DNA of 64,000 nucleotides from Ischnura elegans (lineage: Eukaryota > Arthropoda > Insecta > Odonata > Coenagrionidae), in the NCBI RefSeq assembly GCF_921293095.1, contig NW_025791658.1, positions 7,812,001 to 7,876,000 of the forward strand. The letters run 5' to 3'. The notes under the pieces are model-generated. The model did not search any database, was not told where the DNA came from, and was given only the letters and a program-made list of their open reading frames with translations. Shown here piece after piece: positions 41,936 to 49,195 of this stretch (position 1 is its first letter; each line of letters opens with the position of its first letter). Both the position numbers and the translations under genes were made by a program.

Positions 41936-42211
41936 TCAACCACACACAGATGAGTTTGTTACATTGTTCACCATATACATGGTTTCATAGTTCATTTCCC
42001 CACTCATACTTATGTTATAATCCTCTTGAAACAATTGAACAGCACGTCTGAGCGCAGACAGTTCTCTAGCACTCTCGTTTAAATAACCACATTCGATTAA
42101 ATATCCCCAGATACAATCATATTGTCTCAATTGTATAGCATCGTAAATGATCAAAGTGAACATGATGATGTAAAACAATAAAATGATACATTTGACTAGA
42201 AAATCTAACAT
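41936..42211 (-). CDS. Membrane miniprotein resembling a matrix-metalloproteinase propeptide
   Basis: 91 residues. Residues 5-23 form a strongly hydrophobic helix (signal anchor). The rest resembles the peptidoglycan-binding-like propeptide of matrix metalloproteinases: a YLIECGYL segment (37-44), the FQEDYNISMSGEMNYET core (61-77) with the Q, G and T spacing of that fold, then a final Cys-Gly (90-91) where those propeptides carry the cysteine-switch Cys-Gly. No catalytic domain follows; the frame stops right after CG. Possible N-glycosylation sites are present near the C-terminus (NVT, NSS). It overlaps the upstream gene by 7 bp and is last in the minus-strand block. The similarity was judged by eye. 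A free propeptide that binds a protease is only a hypothesis. Confidence 0.7.
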   Translation of the reverse strand: MLDFLVKCIILLFYIIMFTLIIYDAIQLRQYDCIWGYLIECGYLNESARELSALRRAVQLFQEDYNISMSGEMNYETMYMVNNVTNSSVCG

Positions 42212-42675
42212 ATTTTATTTCGTATACACCAATCAGCTAGCTTAAAACAATTTTTTCTGGCACACTGTAGATTACCATCCATATGAATTTCAATTAAACA
42301 TCCCTCGTTTGTGGTTAATTTATTGAGAGAGGGACAACCATAAAGTTCCAGATTAGCCACACAAATACCCTTGGGAAGAAGACTGGTTAAGAAGGCAGCT
42401 TTTTGTGCACCCTTTGTGAATAGATATTTAAAATTTTTAGTATAATTGTGAAGTATGCTCTCCAATTCAGAATAATCTACATCCCCATAATATTCTGTCA
42501 AGCCGTGATAATTATTTCTCAACCAAGCAGACTCTTTTGTAAAGAGCAAATTCTGTGGTGATTTAAATAACCACGAATTACAGCATTTATTCTGAACAGC
42601 AATGATTGTCAATTCTTTGACAATGAATTTTCCATTGCTACCAGTAAATCCTTGAAACTCGAGAATGGCGCTCAT
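42205..42675 (-). CDS. Polinton accessory protein with C-terminal Cys/Trp module (paralogue A)
   Basis: 156 residues from ATG at 42675, ending 7 bp inside the next gene. The C-terminal third (about 105-150) has LELYGCPSL, then CARKNCFKLADWC. The protein encoded at 43414-43938 has the same layout (LNCPPPEK ... CALRDAHSLAQWF), so the two look like diverged paralogues. The N-terminal part (LEFQGFTGSNGKFIVKELTI) has a beta-hairpin pattern like that at the start of RNase H-fold exonucleases, but no full set of catalytic acids can be shown by eye. Function unknown; this kind of protein is familiar from arthropod Polintons. Confidence 0.75.
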   Translation of the reverse strand: MSAILEFQGFTGSNGKFIVKELTIIAVQNKCCNSWLFKSPQNLLFTKESAWLRNNYHGLTEYYGDVDYSELESILHNYTKNFKYLFTKGAQKAAFLTSLLPKGICVANLELYGCPSLNKLTTNEGCLIEIHMDGNLQCARKNCFKLADWCIRNKIC

Positions 42676-42798
42676 CGTGATATGTGATCAGCTTACAAAG
42701 CCGTTAAGCTCAAATGCCAGGGGTTGATCGCATATCAAGATAAACTAACTTACGGAACTTTCATTCACGCCAGAGGTTAGCTTATCTTTCATCCACAC
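42676..42798. promoter_or_regulatory. Intergenic spacer with inverted repeat
   Basis: 123-bp gap, the largest in the otherwise tightly packed minus-strand block. It holds an imperfect inverted repeat, GATAAACTAAC (42739-42749) against GTTAGCTTATC (42776-42786), with a 26-bp loop. It could mark an internal promoter or processing point; no TATA box is evident. Confidence 0.4.
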
Positions 42799-43383
42799 TC
42801 AAGCTGACAACTTTTGATTATCAGCCGAACCAAACGCTATGAGTTCCATCTCTAATTCAAGTCGTTCATAATCACAATCTGTGATATTCTTTGTTAGTTT
42901 GGTGGCGAGAAAATGTCTCACTTTGTCACGACTGACAGACAGTCTCTGAAGGAAAAGATTAATCAACTTGGAGAGTTTCATCAATGCATCCCATTCATCC
43001 TTCTTTAAGTTAAAAGATTTTTTGATAACCAAATGTGTCTTCCCAAAGTAATTTGCATACACCAAACAGGAAGTTAAAAAATGCTTTTCCCCTTTGTAAA
43101 AGAACAAATCCACATCCTTTTCACACTTCAAGATGTTTACCCACTCGCTTTGTGAAACATTTACACTTTTTTTTCCAACTTGATTAAATTGCACCACTGA
43201 ATCAAAGTCACTGCTGGGATCATATCCAAGACATACAGTCTTTGTTTTTGCACTGTTCAAGTAATACACAGTTTGAAGCACTAAATTGTTAAAGTTGTGG
43301 AATGAAGTAGGAATGGGGAGTTCAGCTGGTCTCTTTCTCTTCACCGGTGGAGGATGTACATCCGGTGTCCCCAACGTCTGCAT
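42799..43383 (-). CDS. Polinton accessory protein with internal duplication (PC4-like?)
   Basis: 194 residues from ATG at 43383. A short basic stretch, PPPVKRKRP (11-19), looks like a nuclear localisation signal. Two segments resemble each other: KKSVNVSQSEWVNIL (about 71-85) and KKSFNLKKDEWDALM (about 121-135), each followed by a hydrophobic stretch ending in LF (DVDLFF, INLFL). Such a double strand-helix unit with a central EW is reminiscent of PC4/p15-type single-stranded-DNA-binding domains, but this is an eyeball suggestion. It lies between the two Cys/Trp paralogues. Function otherwise unknown. Confidence 0.7.
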   Translation of the reverse strand: MQTLGTPDVHPPPVKRKRPAELPIPTSFHNFNNLVLQTVYYLNSAKTKTVCLGYDPSSDFDSVVQFNQVGKKSVNVSQSEWVNILKCEKDVDLFFYKGEKHFLTSCLVYANYFGKTHLVIKKSFNLKKDEWDALMKLSKLINLFLQRLSVSRDKVRHFLATKLTKNITDCDYERLELEMELIAFGSADNQKLSA

Positions 43384-43413
43384 GACGACTGATGCATGGT
43401 GACGTGATTGACT

Positions 43414-43938
43414 TTATTTAGAGGTAGATGTAGGTGGAGGGATGGGGGAGCAGTCATCGGGGCAAGGATCAACTTCCACCTTTAGACGGTTGTATTGAAA
43501 CCATTGCGCTAATGAATGTGCATCTCTCAATGCACAAGTGCTGTTGCGCAACTTGTGACAGGGATTGAGGCAGGTAAAGGCAAGAAAGGAACATTTTTCG
43601 GGAGGGGGGCAGTTTAGCTCTTTTTCGAGAGAGATGAAAGTGCGTCCCGTGAGATCTGTCAGGAACTCACACTCTGCTTCGCTGAATGCGTAGAGAGCGG
43701 TTGCATCCTCAGTCATAGCTTCCAAGGTAGATGAAAGTTCGGCGTGAGAAATGAATCCCTCATTGAATGAAGTCTCATCCCGTTGTAGGGGGTCTGGGAA
43801 ACGTAGCTTCTTTCCTCCAGCGGTGAGCTTCCCATGTTTCTTGAAACTGCCCCAAAATAGACGATTTGAATCAACGTCGACGGCTGCAAGCTCCGTCACC
43901 CCGCCTTGGCTATAAGTCACAGATACCACGATCTGCAT
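43414..43938 (-). CDS. Polinton accessory protein with C-terminal Cys/His/Trp module (paralogue B)
   Basis: 174 residues from the first ATG (43938). The open frame runs seven codons further up to a TTG at 43959, which is unlikely to be used. It begins MQIVVSVTY, then a beta-rich region with acidic residues (AAVDVD, EDATALYAFSEAECEF). The C-terminal third has LNCPPPEK, CLNPCHKL and CALRDAHSLAQWF, matching the order of conserved residues in the protein at 42205-42675. The tail is proline, serine and threonine rich. The start is 26 bp after the protease stop. Possibly an RNase H-fold nuclease relative or a zinc-binding protein; neither can be proven here. Confidence 0.72.
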   Translation of the reverse strand: MQIVVSVTYSQGGVTELAAVDVDSNRLFWGSFKKHGKLTAGGKKLRFPDPLQRDETSFNEGFISHAELSSTLEAMTEDATALYAFSEAECEFLTDLTGRTFISLEKELNCPPPEKCSFLAFTCLNPCHKLRNSTCALRDAHSLAQWFQYNRLKVEVDPCPDDCSPIPPPTSTSK

Positions 43939-43963
43939 TCTGCAACAGACTCTTCTCAAATAA

Positions 43964-44470
43964 TCACCTCCTCTTTCTGCTCATCATATTTATTCGGGAA
44001 CAGCACCGCTGAGCTCTGGGATGACATTTGGCTCGCCTCACCCGCTTGAAGGTCTGATGAAACAAATTCAGGGCTCGGCAGTCGTTGAGATGAGGAGTGG
44101 TGTGATGAAAGTGTCTGAGGAATTTGTGTAGTGTTTGACCTACTGATTTACTAACGGTATAGAGGCAGCAGTATTCACCGCAAATATCCGAATGAAAACT
44201 TTGAATTTGAACGTGATTGCGAGTGACTGAGAATGGCTTTAAAAATTTTCTTACATTTGAGACGAAAGGAGGTAATCCGTACGAATCAAAGTACTCGGCA
44301 AAATATTTGTTTAAATATACCACCACCCAGTGTGAACCCGGTAAATTTGATGGATCTAAATTTATTATGTAAACTCCATTTTGAGGTGATTTTGGTAACT
44401 TATCAGAGGCGTAAACTCCACGGAATATACTGAGTGGTCTTAGTACCGTGTTAATTTGAATTCCATCCAT
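43964..44470 (-). CDS. PRO: Adenain-type cysteine protease
   Basis: 168 residues. Maturation protease of the adenovirus protease (C5)/Ulp1-like fold, which in Polintons is thought to process capsid precursors. The expected catalytic residues are in order: His47 in GSHWVVVY, Asp62 in EYFDSYG, Gln90 in QIQSFHSD and nucleophile Cys97 in DICGEYCCLY. The C-terminal tail is basic and rich in Cys/Arg (ends SRKRR), which could bind DNA or act as a nuclear signal. The start ATG at 44470 is 2 bp after the major capsid stop, so it sits in the capsid part of the block. The frame is intact and the active site looks complete. Confidence 0.93.
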   Translation of the reverse strand: MDGIQINTVLRPLSIFRGVYASDKLPKSPQNGVYIINLDPSNLPGSHWVVVYLNKYFAEYFDSYGLPPFVSNVRKFLKPFSVTRNHVQIQSFHSDICGEYCCLYTVSKSVGQTLHKFLRHFHHTTPHLNDCRALNLFHQTFKRVRRAKCHPRAQRCCSRINMMSRKRR

Positions 44471-44472
44471 GA

Positions 44473-45762
44473 CTAAAAGTTTGTGATAATGTTTCTATTT
44501 TTATCAATTTCTAACGTTGCATCATACTCTGAGAAAATAAGACACGTAACCGTTCTCGATAATTCGTTCTCGAATCTCGCCTCTATTCTCACAACTCCTC
44601 TATCACCCAGACTTATATAATCTTCGTTACCCGAATCATCGGGTGTTAGATCGAAGACTAGCATAAAATAACCGTGTCCAAACATGTCGTAAGTGATTTG
44701 ATTACCTCTATTGTAATGCTTTATCCCACTACCTGAGAATATCGTGTCATACGCTCGTGCCCAATACTTTTTACTTGAAAAATTGCATTGTAATCCCTCG
44801 GATGGAATTTGCACACCGTTCACGAAGAGTGAAAAATTCTCGAGCGAATAATGAGAGAGAGCAAATGGGTTCTTATTCAAACTTCCCGCGTAAGCCTCAT
44901 TATCAACCATTGCAAAAATAATTGTATTCGGTATTCGTCCCACGATCGCATTGTCGAGGCTCAAAGTTCGTCCACCAGAGGGAACAGTAAAGGTTTTCAG
45001 TTCCGTACGTTTGTAGTGATATTTAGCATTGTTGTTTTCCAGGATTTTATTATGTGCAACTAAAATGGATGGGTTAATATCGAAATGTTGAACGTATAAT
45101 GTTGCGTCTAAAATTTTCAATAGTCCATCATCACTTCCTCCCATAAGATAGAAAGCATGATTAGATAGCAATAGTCTTATACCTATGTCTACTCGATCCA
45201 TCATTAATTGAACCTGGTTGAAAATATCTACATGCAGTTTACCATACAACTCAACCTCTGCACTGTTCTTAAACCAACCTTTGCGCCTTGTATAGCCGGA
45301 ATTTGATGCATCTGTCATGTTAATATCGTCTCCCGAGTCCAACTCCCACCCCACATTTCGTAAATGTGTTTTGCTCGCATCAGTACCATAATTTAATACA
45401 TTTTCCAGGTAGCTTCTATAATGGTAATTATCCTCTGATGGTGTGACCAACGTTCCATTGAAATAAACGTTACACTGCTCGAAGAGAGAGTGCAAAATAT
45501 TATTTACTACTCCTGGTTGATTAGTAGCTGATTCATTGTAATCAGTCCCGTCTTTTTTACAAAGTTTCACTTTAAGTCTAAGATATATACTATTCAAATC
45601 CTTGTACGCATCCCCAGAGTCTTTGATCACGAATTCTATAACCGATCTATTATCTAGCGAAGATATGGGTTTGTAGGACACAAGTCTTTTTGCTAAGATG
45701 TTAGTTTGAATCGGTGGATTGGGTTGGAATAAATCCAACGAAGTCAGCATATGCTCCGCCAT
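44473..45762 (-). CDS. MCP: Double-jelly-roll major capsid protein (F54H12.2-like)
   Basis: 429 residues from the ATG at 45762, which lies 2 bp after the stop of the preceding gene; an in-frame GTG two codons upstream is not a credible start. The protein opens with a SLDLFQPNPPIQTNI segment, then PISSLDN, IEFVIKDSGDAYKDL and a YHYRSYLENVLNYG segment. This is the pattern of the large Polinton protein often labelled F54H12.2-like and predicted to be the double-jelly-roll major capsid protein of virion-forming Polintons. Mostly beta-strand character, no membrane segment. Its position next to protease, core-like protein and penton-like protein fits a structural module. The frame is intact. Confidence 0.88.
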   Translation of the reverse strand: MAEHMLTSLDLFQPNPPIQTNILAKRLVSYKPISSLDNRSVIEFVIKDSGDAYKDLNSIYLRLKVKLCKKDGTDYNESATNQPGVVNNILHSLFEQCNVYFNGTLVTPSEDNYHYRSYLENVLNYGTDASKTHLRNVGWELDSGDDINMTDASNSGYTRRKGWFKNSAEVELYGKLHVDIFNQVQLMMDRVDIGIRLLLSNHAFYLMGGSDDGLLKILDATLYVQHFDINPSILVAHNKILENNNAKYHYKRTELKTFTVPSGGRTLSLDNAIVGRIPNTIIFAMVDNEAYAGSLNKNPFALSHYSLENFSLFVNGVQIPSEGLQCNFSSKKYWARAYDTIFSGSGIKHYNRGNQITYDMFGHGYFMLVFDLTPDDSGNEDYISLGDRGVVRIEARFENELSRTVTCLIFSEYDATLEIDKNRNIITNF

Positions 45763-45764
45763 TA

Positions 45765-46208
45765 TCACGAAAAAATATCTCCTCCAACGACCTTCTTTCC
45801 TCTTCGACTTCTCATTGACTGTCGCTTTTTTCTCACATCACTAGGTTTTATTTTATTTAACCGTGGACGTTTCACGATTCTCAACCCTCCTCCAGACATG
45901 CCTTTTATCTTTTCCTCGGCCTTACGTTTCAAGTTCTGACCTGCCTCGTTTATTCTACTGCGCATTATCTCCTTCACCGGTTTTGTACCAAGGTCTCCAA
46001 GAGCTGATGCTCCAGCGCTCGCGACCTCCTTACCTACGGTCTTCAACCCACTAAATAGCAAAGGTTTGGCAAATCTCCATAGACCAGCGAGAAAACTTCC
46101 GATACCCCGTCCCTTTTGCACCCTATAAGAAGCCCTATACAGGGGTCCTATCTCTCCTCCCACCTGTTTAGAATAATAACTATAATATCGATCCGACACC
46201 GGCGCCAT
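45765..46208 (-). CDS. Small basic virion-core-like protein
   Basis: 147 residues. Tyr-rich start (YYSYYSKQVGGEIGPLYR), then a glycine-rich hydrophobic segment (KGRGIGSFLAGLWRFAKPLL, about 32-51) followed by an Ala/Gly helix, and a strongly basic C-terminal half with several Lys/Arg clusters (KRKAEEKIK, VKRPRLNK, RKKRQSMRSRRGKK). The layout recalls adenovirus minor core and membrane-active proteins and matches a small protein usually adjacent to the capsid gene in Polintons. A role in DNA condensation or membrane penetration is inference. The stop lies 2 bp before the major capsid ATG. Confidence 0.78.
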   Translation of the reverse strand: MAPVSDRYYSYYSKQVGGEIGPLYRASYRVQKGRGIGSFLAGLWRFAKPLLFSGLKTVGKEVASAGASALGDLGTKPVKEIMRSRINEAGQNLKRKAEEKIKGMSGGGLRIVKRPRLNKIKPSDVRKKRQSMRSRRGKKVVGGDIFS

Positions 46209-46237
46209 CTCTCCGTAAAATGATGTATTATTGTTAA

Positions 46238-47323
46238 TCAGTTCTTTTTTATAAAGTGTAGCACCACTATCGAGCTTTGCTCTCCACTATGAAAAAAAAT
46301 TGATTCACCGAATTTATCCGCCAAAAGAATTTCGATACTCTCAATATTGTTTTTCTCGACAGGGTAATAGTAAATAGGATTGAATGTTTGATATTCCCCA
46401 GCTTTTGAATTCATGATACGAATGCAACGACTTAAGCTGTCTCCGACTAGCTGAGGTTTTATTATATCTGTGTAAACGTAAAGATTAGTTGATGAGGTTG
46501 CAATGCTTCTTTTTTCTCTTTTTCCTATGCTACCTTCAGCGTTAATCTCTACCCTGGCACTATCGATGATTTCAGTTAGCTCATCATCTGTCAACGTTGA
46601 GTCTTTAAATGGTAATCTAATAAGAACAGACGATAATAACGATAGGTCATTTTTTATCTTTTCCTTGCCTTTTCCACTAAAGCCTGACAAAGTTTCATTA
46701 AATAATCTGGCAAACGAATCATACGTCCCCGGAGACAACGAGTATTTTACTCCGCTCGCAAAAATTTGCACAGACCGTGGTAATATGCGTTCATGAACTC
46801 CAACCTGATTAATCCTTACACTCAGTCTATCAATATAACGCATTACTTCATTGGAAATGTAAGTTTGTTTTTGTGTACTGGTGGTAATATATGGTCTTGC
46901 AAATGCAGCCGCAATACTGCCGTAAGTACCAATGGGAATTGTAAAGTATGAACCATCTTGAAGTTTCACATTTATAACATCTTTATCCCCTCGAACTAAT
47001 CCCTCTTCAGTCCGGGTCCTATTATCCTTCGGAGGTAATTCGTATGCTCCGCGAGACGCTGGGGTAAAGTTATCGATAACTGCAGGTGTGTCTTCGGGAA
47101 CTTTTTTTACCTCAATAGAAGGAATCGAAATTTCCGCAGGTGTGTCTTCGGGAGCTTTTTTTACCTCAATAGAAGGAATCGAAATCTCAGCAAGACCGAC
47201 ATACCACTTATTGTTTTCCAAATCAATTCGATGACTCAACTTTGTTCGATAATGAGCGATTGTATTTCTCGGGAAAAATTCCCTCGAGCTATCGCTGGGT
47301 AGTGTGAGATAAAATTCGTTCAT
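46238..47323 (-). CDS. Penton-like minor capsid protein
   Basis: 361 residues. It opens with FYLTLPSDSSREFFPRNT, then KWYVGLAEISIPS, the usual start of the Polinton protein predicted to be the single-jelly-roll minor (penton) capsid protein. Residues 46-63 and 64-81 are a tandem copy (AEISIPSIEVKK[A/V]PEDTP) caused by a 54-bp direct repeat at 47084-47191, which appears to be a recent in-frame duplication peculiar to this element. The ATG overlaps the integrase stop (ATGA, 47320-47323). The gap to the next gene is 29 bp. The frame is intact. Confidence 0.8.
   Translation of the reverse strand: MNEFYLTLPSDSSREFFPRNTIAHYRTKLSHRIDLENNKWYVGLAEISIPSIEVKKAPEDTPAEISIPSIEVKKVPEDTPAVIDNFTPASRGAYELPPKDNRTRTEEGLVRGDKDVINVKLQDGSYFTIPIGTYGSIAAAFARPYITTSTQKQTYISNEVMRYIDRLSVRINQVGVHERILPRSVQIFASGVKYSLSPGTYDSFARLFNETLSGFSGKGKEKIKNDLSLLSSVLIRLPFKDSTLTDDELTEIIDSARVEINAEGSIGKREKRSIATSSTNLYVYTDIIKPQLVGDSLSRCIRIMNSKAGEYQTFNPIYYYPVEKNNIESIEILLADKFGESIFFHSGEQSSIVVLHFIKKN
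47084..47191. repeat. 54-bp tandem duplication inside the penton-like gene
   Basis: Two adjacent 54-bp units (47084-47137 and 47138-47191) differing at about three positions. The unit is 18 codons, so the reading frame is preserved. Confidence 0.9.
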
Positions 47324-48564
47324 ATTTTACGTACTGAAGAAGCTGATATCCATGAGTTAAAAGATGATGGGTATCCGTCCCATTTGATAAAGTACTCCAA
47401 ATTAGGACCACTCCCTCGATGTCCCAAAATTTTCTCGATCCTGTACTCCGTGTCAGGAGACACGTTAACTCTGACTAATTCTTCCGCATAGAAACTACCC
47501 TTTATATCCTCCCCGTTAAAATCCACCAATTCATACGTTGGTAGGGATCTCGATTGATCTACGTTTGTAACTTGAAATATTTCCTTCGTATAATTTGGTG
47601 TGTATCCTTTGGTGAATGGAAGCCTCTCTTTGCTAATCCTTACGTAATCACCTTTATTAAATTTTGCATCCGTCTTCTTTAAGCATTTTCTCCGAGTAGC
47701 AATGATAAATGCATTTTTTGCATTCACTTTAGAGGGAGCGATCTCAATGCTAGAATGCGTACTATGGTTATAAGAACTAATGAGTTTTGGAAGCACATCG
47801 ATATATTTGTAAGTTGCGTATTTTGTAAAATATTTATACATTTTTGTCTTGAGAGTTCGATTAAAGCGTTCCACGAGGCTAGCCTTAATTTCCGGGTTAT
47901 TTGAGGTGTAAAACTTTACACCTTGATTCGAGAGAAAACTTTTAAACTTGTTATTAACAAATTCCCCTCCCTTATCGCTCTGAATTTTCAATGGTTTGCG
48001 CTCGTGAAATATGACCTTAAATGATTCTATAATTTCCTCTGGTCTCTTTGACTTGAGAGGACTAGCCCACGCATAACGGGAAAAAATGTCTATTACGGTT
48101 AAAATGTAACAGAACCCATTGTTGTATTTTTTCAAACTTCTCAAATCATTTAAATCGCACTGCCAACACTCATCTATATAGTTTACTTCGTAACGGTTTC
48201 TAACAAACTTTTTTCTCACCGGCTTGTGACGCGTGTACGCTTCTTGAGATTCCAACCACTCGCGAATTGTTTTTATCGGTACTCCAGTCGCTTTATTTAA
48301 TTTTTTATCTGTGGAAAAACCAGCAGGATGTGCGGGGTTGTTGTACACGCTAGCTATTACGTCGTGTCCCACTCTGGTCCGAACATTTTTGGTACCCTTT
48401 TTCGCTTGGTTCGCCTTGGAATTGCTCTCGGAGATGTCCATCGCTCCTTTGGAGATATTCTTTGCTCCCTTGGAGGTGTGCTTGGCTCTCTTGGAGTTGC
48501 TATTATTCGCTTCATTTTTCTCGGTGGAGAATCGCTTTCGATTTGTTCCTTTATTCGTGCCCAT
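47320..48564 (-). CDS. INT: Retroviral-type integrase with C-terminal chromodomain
   Basis: 414 residues. It joins the element to chromosomal DNA through the terminal repeats. The conserved part begins at about residue 70 (VYNNPAHPAGFST). The rve catalytic core has Asp137 (CDLND), Asp197 (SDKGGEF) and Glu232 (LVERFNRT), a D,D34E spacing. The SH3-like region follows, and the last 45 residues form a chromodomain (YRIEKILGHRG, YFIKWDGYP, NSWISASSV). The chromodomain could steer insertion to modified histones, which fits the heterochromatic satellite target. The first 69 codons are low-complexity Lys/Asn/Ser heptads and overlap the upstream gene in another frame, so translation might begin differently from the ATG at 48564. 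The stop overlaps the next ATG (ATGA). Confidence 0.93.
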   Translation of the reverse strand: MGTNKGTNRKRFSTEKNEANNSNSKRAKHTSKGAKNISKGAMDISESNSKANQAKKGTKNVRTRVGHDVIASVYNNPAHPAGFSTDKKLNKATGVPIKTIREWLESQEAYTRHKPVRKKFVRNRYEVNYIDECWQCDLNDLRSLKKYNNGFCYILTVIDIFSRYAWASPLKSKRPEEIIESFKVIFHERKPLKIQSDKGGEFVNNKFKSFLSNQGVKFYTSNNPEIKASLVERFNRTLKTKMYKYFTKYATYKYIDVLPKLISSYNHSTHSSIEIAPSKVNAKNAFIIATRRKCLKKTDAKFNKGDYVRISKERLPFTKGYTPNYTKEIFQVTNVDQSRSLPTYELVDFNGEDIKGSFYAEELVRVNVSPDTEYRIEKILGHRGSGPNLEYFIKWDGYPSSFNSWISASSVRKI

Positions 48565-48872
48565 GTCGAATCCAACTCTGAATTTGTCCTCTTAATTTCG
48601 GCTAACCGCCTTCTCATTGCATCGCTACCCTCAACTAGTCGTGCTGGTGGTGAGTGTTTCACTATCGGAACGTGTACGGGAGATTTAAAGTCTGACACTG
48701 AGTCGAGATATTTATCGAGTATTCTTTTATACAAATGCCACTTGTCAATGTCCTTGAGTCCTTTCCTCGCCAACACACCTTTCATTTGCTTGTCCAATGT
48801 ACTTAGCCTAGCCTTTGCATGGCTTCGATCAAAGACTTCGGGACTCACTACGAGCATTTTTTTTAAACTCAT
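48357..48872 (-). CDS. Small conserved Polinton protein, helical N-terminus and Pro/Arg tail
   Basis: 171 residues. The N-terminal half is helical (LDKQMKGVLARKGLKDIDKW, LYKRILDKYL), of a kind I associate with small arthropod Polinton proteins of unknown function. The C-terminal half is Ser/Pro/Arg/Lys rich and disordered-looking. The last 208 bp overlap the start of the integrase frame. The ATG overlaps the stop of the preceding gene (ATGA at 48869-48872). A structural or DNA-binding role is possible; none is shown. Confidence 0.7.
   Translation of the reverse strand: MSLKKMLVVSPEVFDRSHAKARLSTLDKQMKGVLARKGLKDIDKWHLYKRILDKYLDSVSDFKSPVHVPIVKHSPPARLVEGSDAMRRRLAEIKRTNSELDSTWARIKEQIESDSPPRKMKRIIATPREPSTPPREQRISPKERWTSPRAIPRRTKRKRVPKMFGPEWDTT
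48429..48500. repeat. 21-bp tandem repeat in overlapping frames
   Basis: About 3.4 copies of a 21-bp unit (TGGAGATATTCTTTGCTCCC and variants). It encodes heptads of the type AxxISKG in the integrase frame and SPxE/PRE-type heptads in the other frame. Confidence 0.75.
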
Positions 48873-49195
48873 TTTCCCAGCAGGCTACCGATCACACCGC
48901 TTAAAATAGAACCTAATAATAATGGTAGAAATCCACCTTTTTGTACGAGAAGCAATCTTTTTCTCTTTAAACTCGTTCCCCGTTCAGCCAACGTTCTCAG
49001 CGTTTTTCGATGCTTGGATAATTTATGTTTCAATCTAATATCAATCTTATGGTTTCCGTTCAGCGTATTCAGGCAACAATCACAGATGGCTTTAATCAAT
49101 TCGTTGTCGGAAGATTTTAATATCGCAGCGCGCAATTTCGGTCTTGCACACTTTAATGCATGGAGCAAATGTTTATTGTTCTTCAATCTTTTCAT
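48869..49195 (-). CDS. Small basic Polinton protein with hydrophobic C-terminus
   Basis: 108 residues. The N-terminal two thirds are basic and helical with Cys residues (CARPKLR, ICDCCLNTLNG). The C-terminus is LLLVQKGGFLPLLLGSILSG followed by a short hydrophobic tail, a probable membrane-associating helix. This small protein type is common next to the packaging ATPase in arthropod Polintons; its function is unknown. The start overlaps the ATPase end by 23 bp, and the stop overlaps the next ATG by 4 bp. Confidence 0.75.
   Translation of the reverse strand: MKRLKNNKHLLHALKCARPKLRAAILKSSDNELIKAICDCCLNTLNGNHKIDIRLKHKLSKHRKTLRTLAERGTSLKRKRLLLVQKGGFLPLLLGSILSGVIGSLLGK

Noticed and set aside
47320..48564. 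Integrase as part of a retrovirus or LTR retrotransposon
   Set aside because: No reverse transcriptase, gag or LTRs are present; the neighbours are the Polinton set and the ends are inverted repeats with a 6-bp duplication.
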